Shown here piece by piece: positions 63,887 through 64,000 of a DNA stretch of 64,000 bases (the first letter of the stretch is position 1; every line of letters begins with the position of its first letter). The notes beneath the pieces were generated by a model. That model searched no databases, was not told the origin of the DNA, and worked only from the letters and a program-made list of their open reading frames with translations. The DNA is from Pseudomonas campi (lineage in GTDB: Bacteria; Pseudomonadota; Gammaproteobacteria; Pseudomonadales; Pseudomonadaceae), in NCBI RefSeq assembly GCF_013200955.2, contig NZ_CP053697.2:3038001-3102000 (forward strand), written 5' to 3'. Position numbers and translations under genes: made by a program.

Positions 63887-64000
63887 TCAGCGGCGTGCGA
63901 TGAAACCGGCAATGCCCTGCAGGGCATGCTCCTGCAGCTCGACCCCAGTGACCTGAGCCTGCTCCGGCCCCTGCTCGAGCCAGCCGGCCAGTTCACGCAC
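63887..64000 (-). CDS. Acylphosphatase, C-terminal part
   Basis: The last 37 residues of a protein that runs off the window. VRELAGWLEQGPEQAQVTGV and the ending GFIARR match the C-terminus of acylphosphatases (VxxV, GFxIRR-type end). The catalytic Arg/Asn motifs would lie beyond the window. The position next to proS and the lipoprotein fits PA0954 (acylphosphatase). Confidence 0.72.
   Translation of the reverse strand: MRELAGWLEQGPEQAQVTGVELQEHALQGIAGFIARR

Overview
The window reads as chromosomal DNA of a Pseudomonas species that is probably not P. aeruginosa. The GC-rich core genes run in nearly the same order as P. aeruginosa PAO1: nrdAB; purC-bamC-dapA / gcvR-bcp / tusA-like / bepA / nadA; queCE; cpoB-pal-tolBARQ-ybgC-ruvBAC-yebC-aspS; dps; slyX-HIT-oprD-proS-acyP. 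This ordering is recalled knowledge, not computed here. Two tRNA genes are present (Ser-CGA and Lys-UUU). I see no rRNA, CRISPR array or prophage.

Layout. (1) 1-5177: class Ia ribonucleotide reductase nrdA and nrdB, with a DnaA box, possible NrdR boxes and a long hairpin-rich leader. (2) 5.2-17.4 kb: a loosely packed accessory region with an AT-rich DUF2971 gene, a pair of overlapping lipoprotein genes, small stress or membrane proteins (CsbD, MgtC, Lmo0937-like, a 53-aa protein), an acetyltransferase, a CAP-domain protein, an orphan solute-binding protein and many repeats. At its centre is a REP-associated tyrosine transposase (RAYT) flanked by its own REP doublets. Eight copies or fragments of that REP family lie within 7.8 kb, with a decayed second RAYT and a truncated duplicate of the acetyltransferase gene. 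(3) 17.4-41.2 kb: housekeeping genes for purine and lysine synthesis, peroxiredoxin, NAD, queuosine, the Tol-Pal envelope machine, Holliday-junction resolution and AspRS, then c-di-GMP-related and cold-shock-domain membrane proteins. A 266-bp MITE-like element splits gcvR from bcp. (4) 41.2-57.5 kb: a block (trxB, GGDEF protein, cysZ, glycosyltransferase, OYE/TetR, nitroreductase, GPx, SlyD, ackA-pta) that in PAO1 lies elsewhere. Here it is bounded by repeat clusters on the left and by an ISL3-family element on the right. (5) 57.5-64 kb: slyX, HIT, oprD porin, hotdog thioesterase, proS, a lipoprotein and the 3' end of acylphosphatase.

How the genes work together. Most are compact operons: queEC, dapA-bamC, ybgC-tolQRAB-pal-cpoB, ruvCAB and ackA-pta. 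The tetR-OYE pair carries the same palindrome in front of both genes and looks self-regulated. The unusual biology is in the repeats: REP/RAYT, at least two MITE-like families and several REP or BIME families lie at operon breaks, gene truncations and synteny breakpoints.
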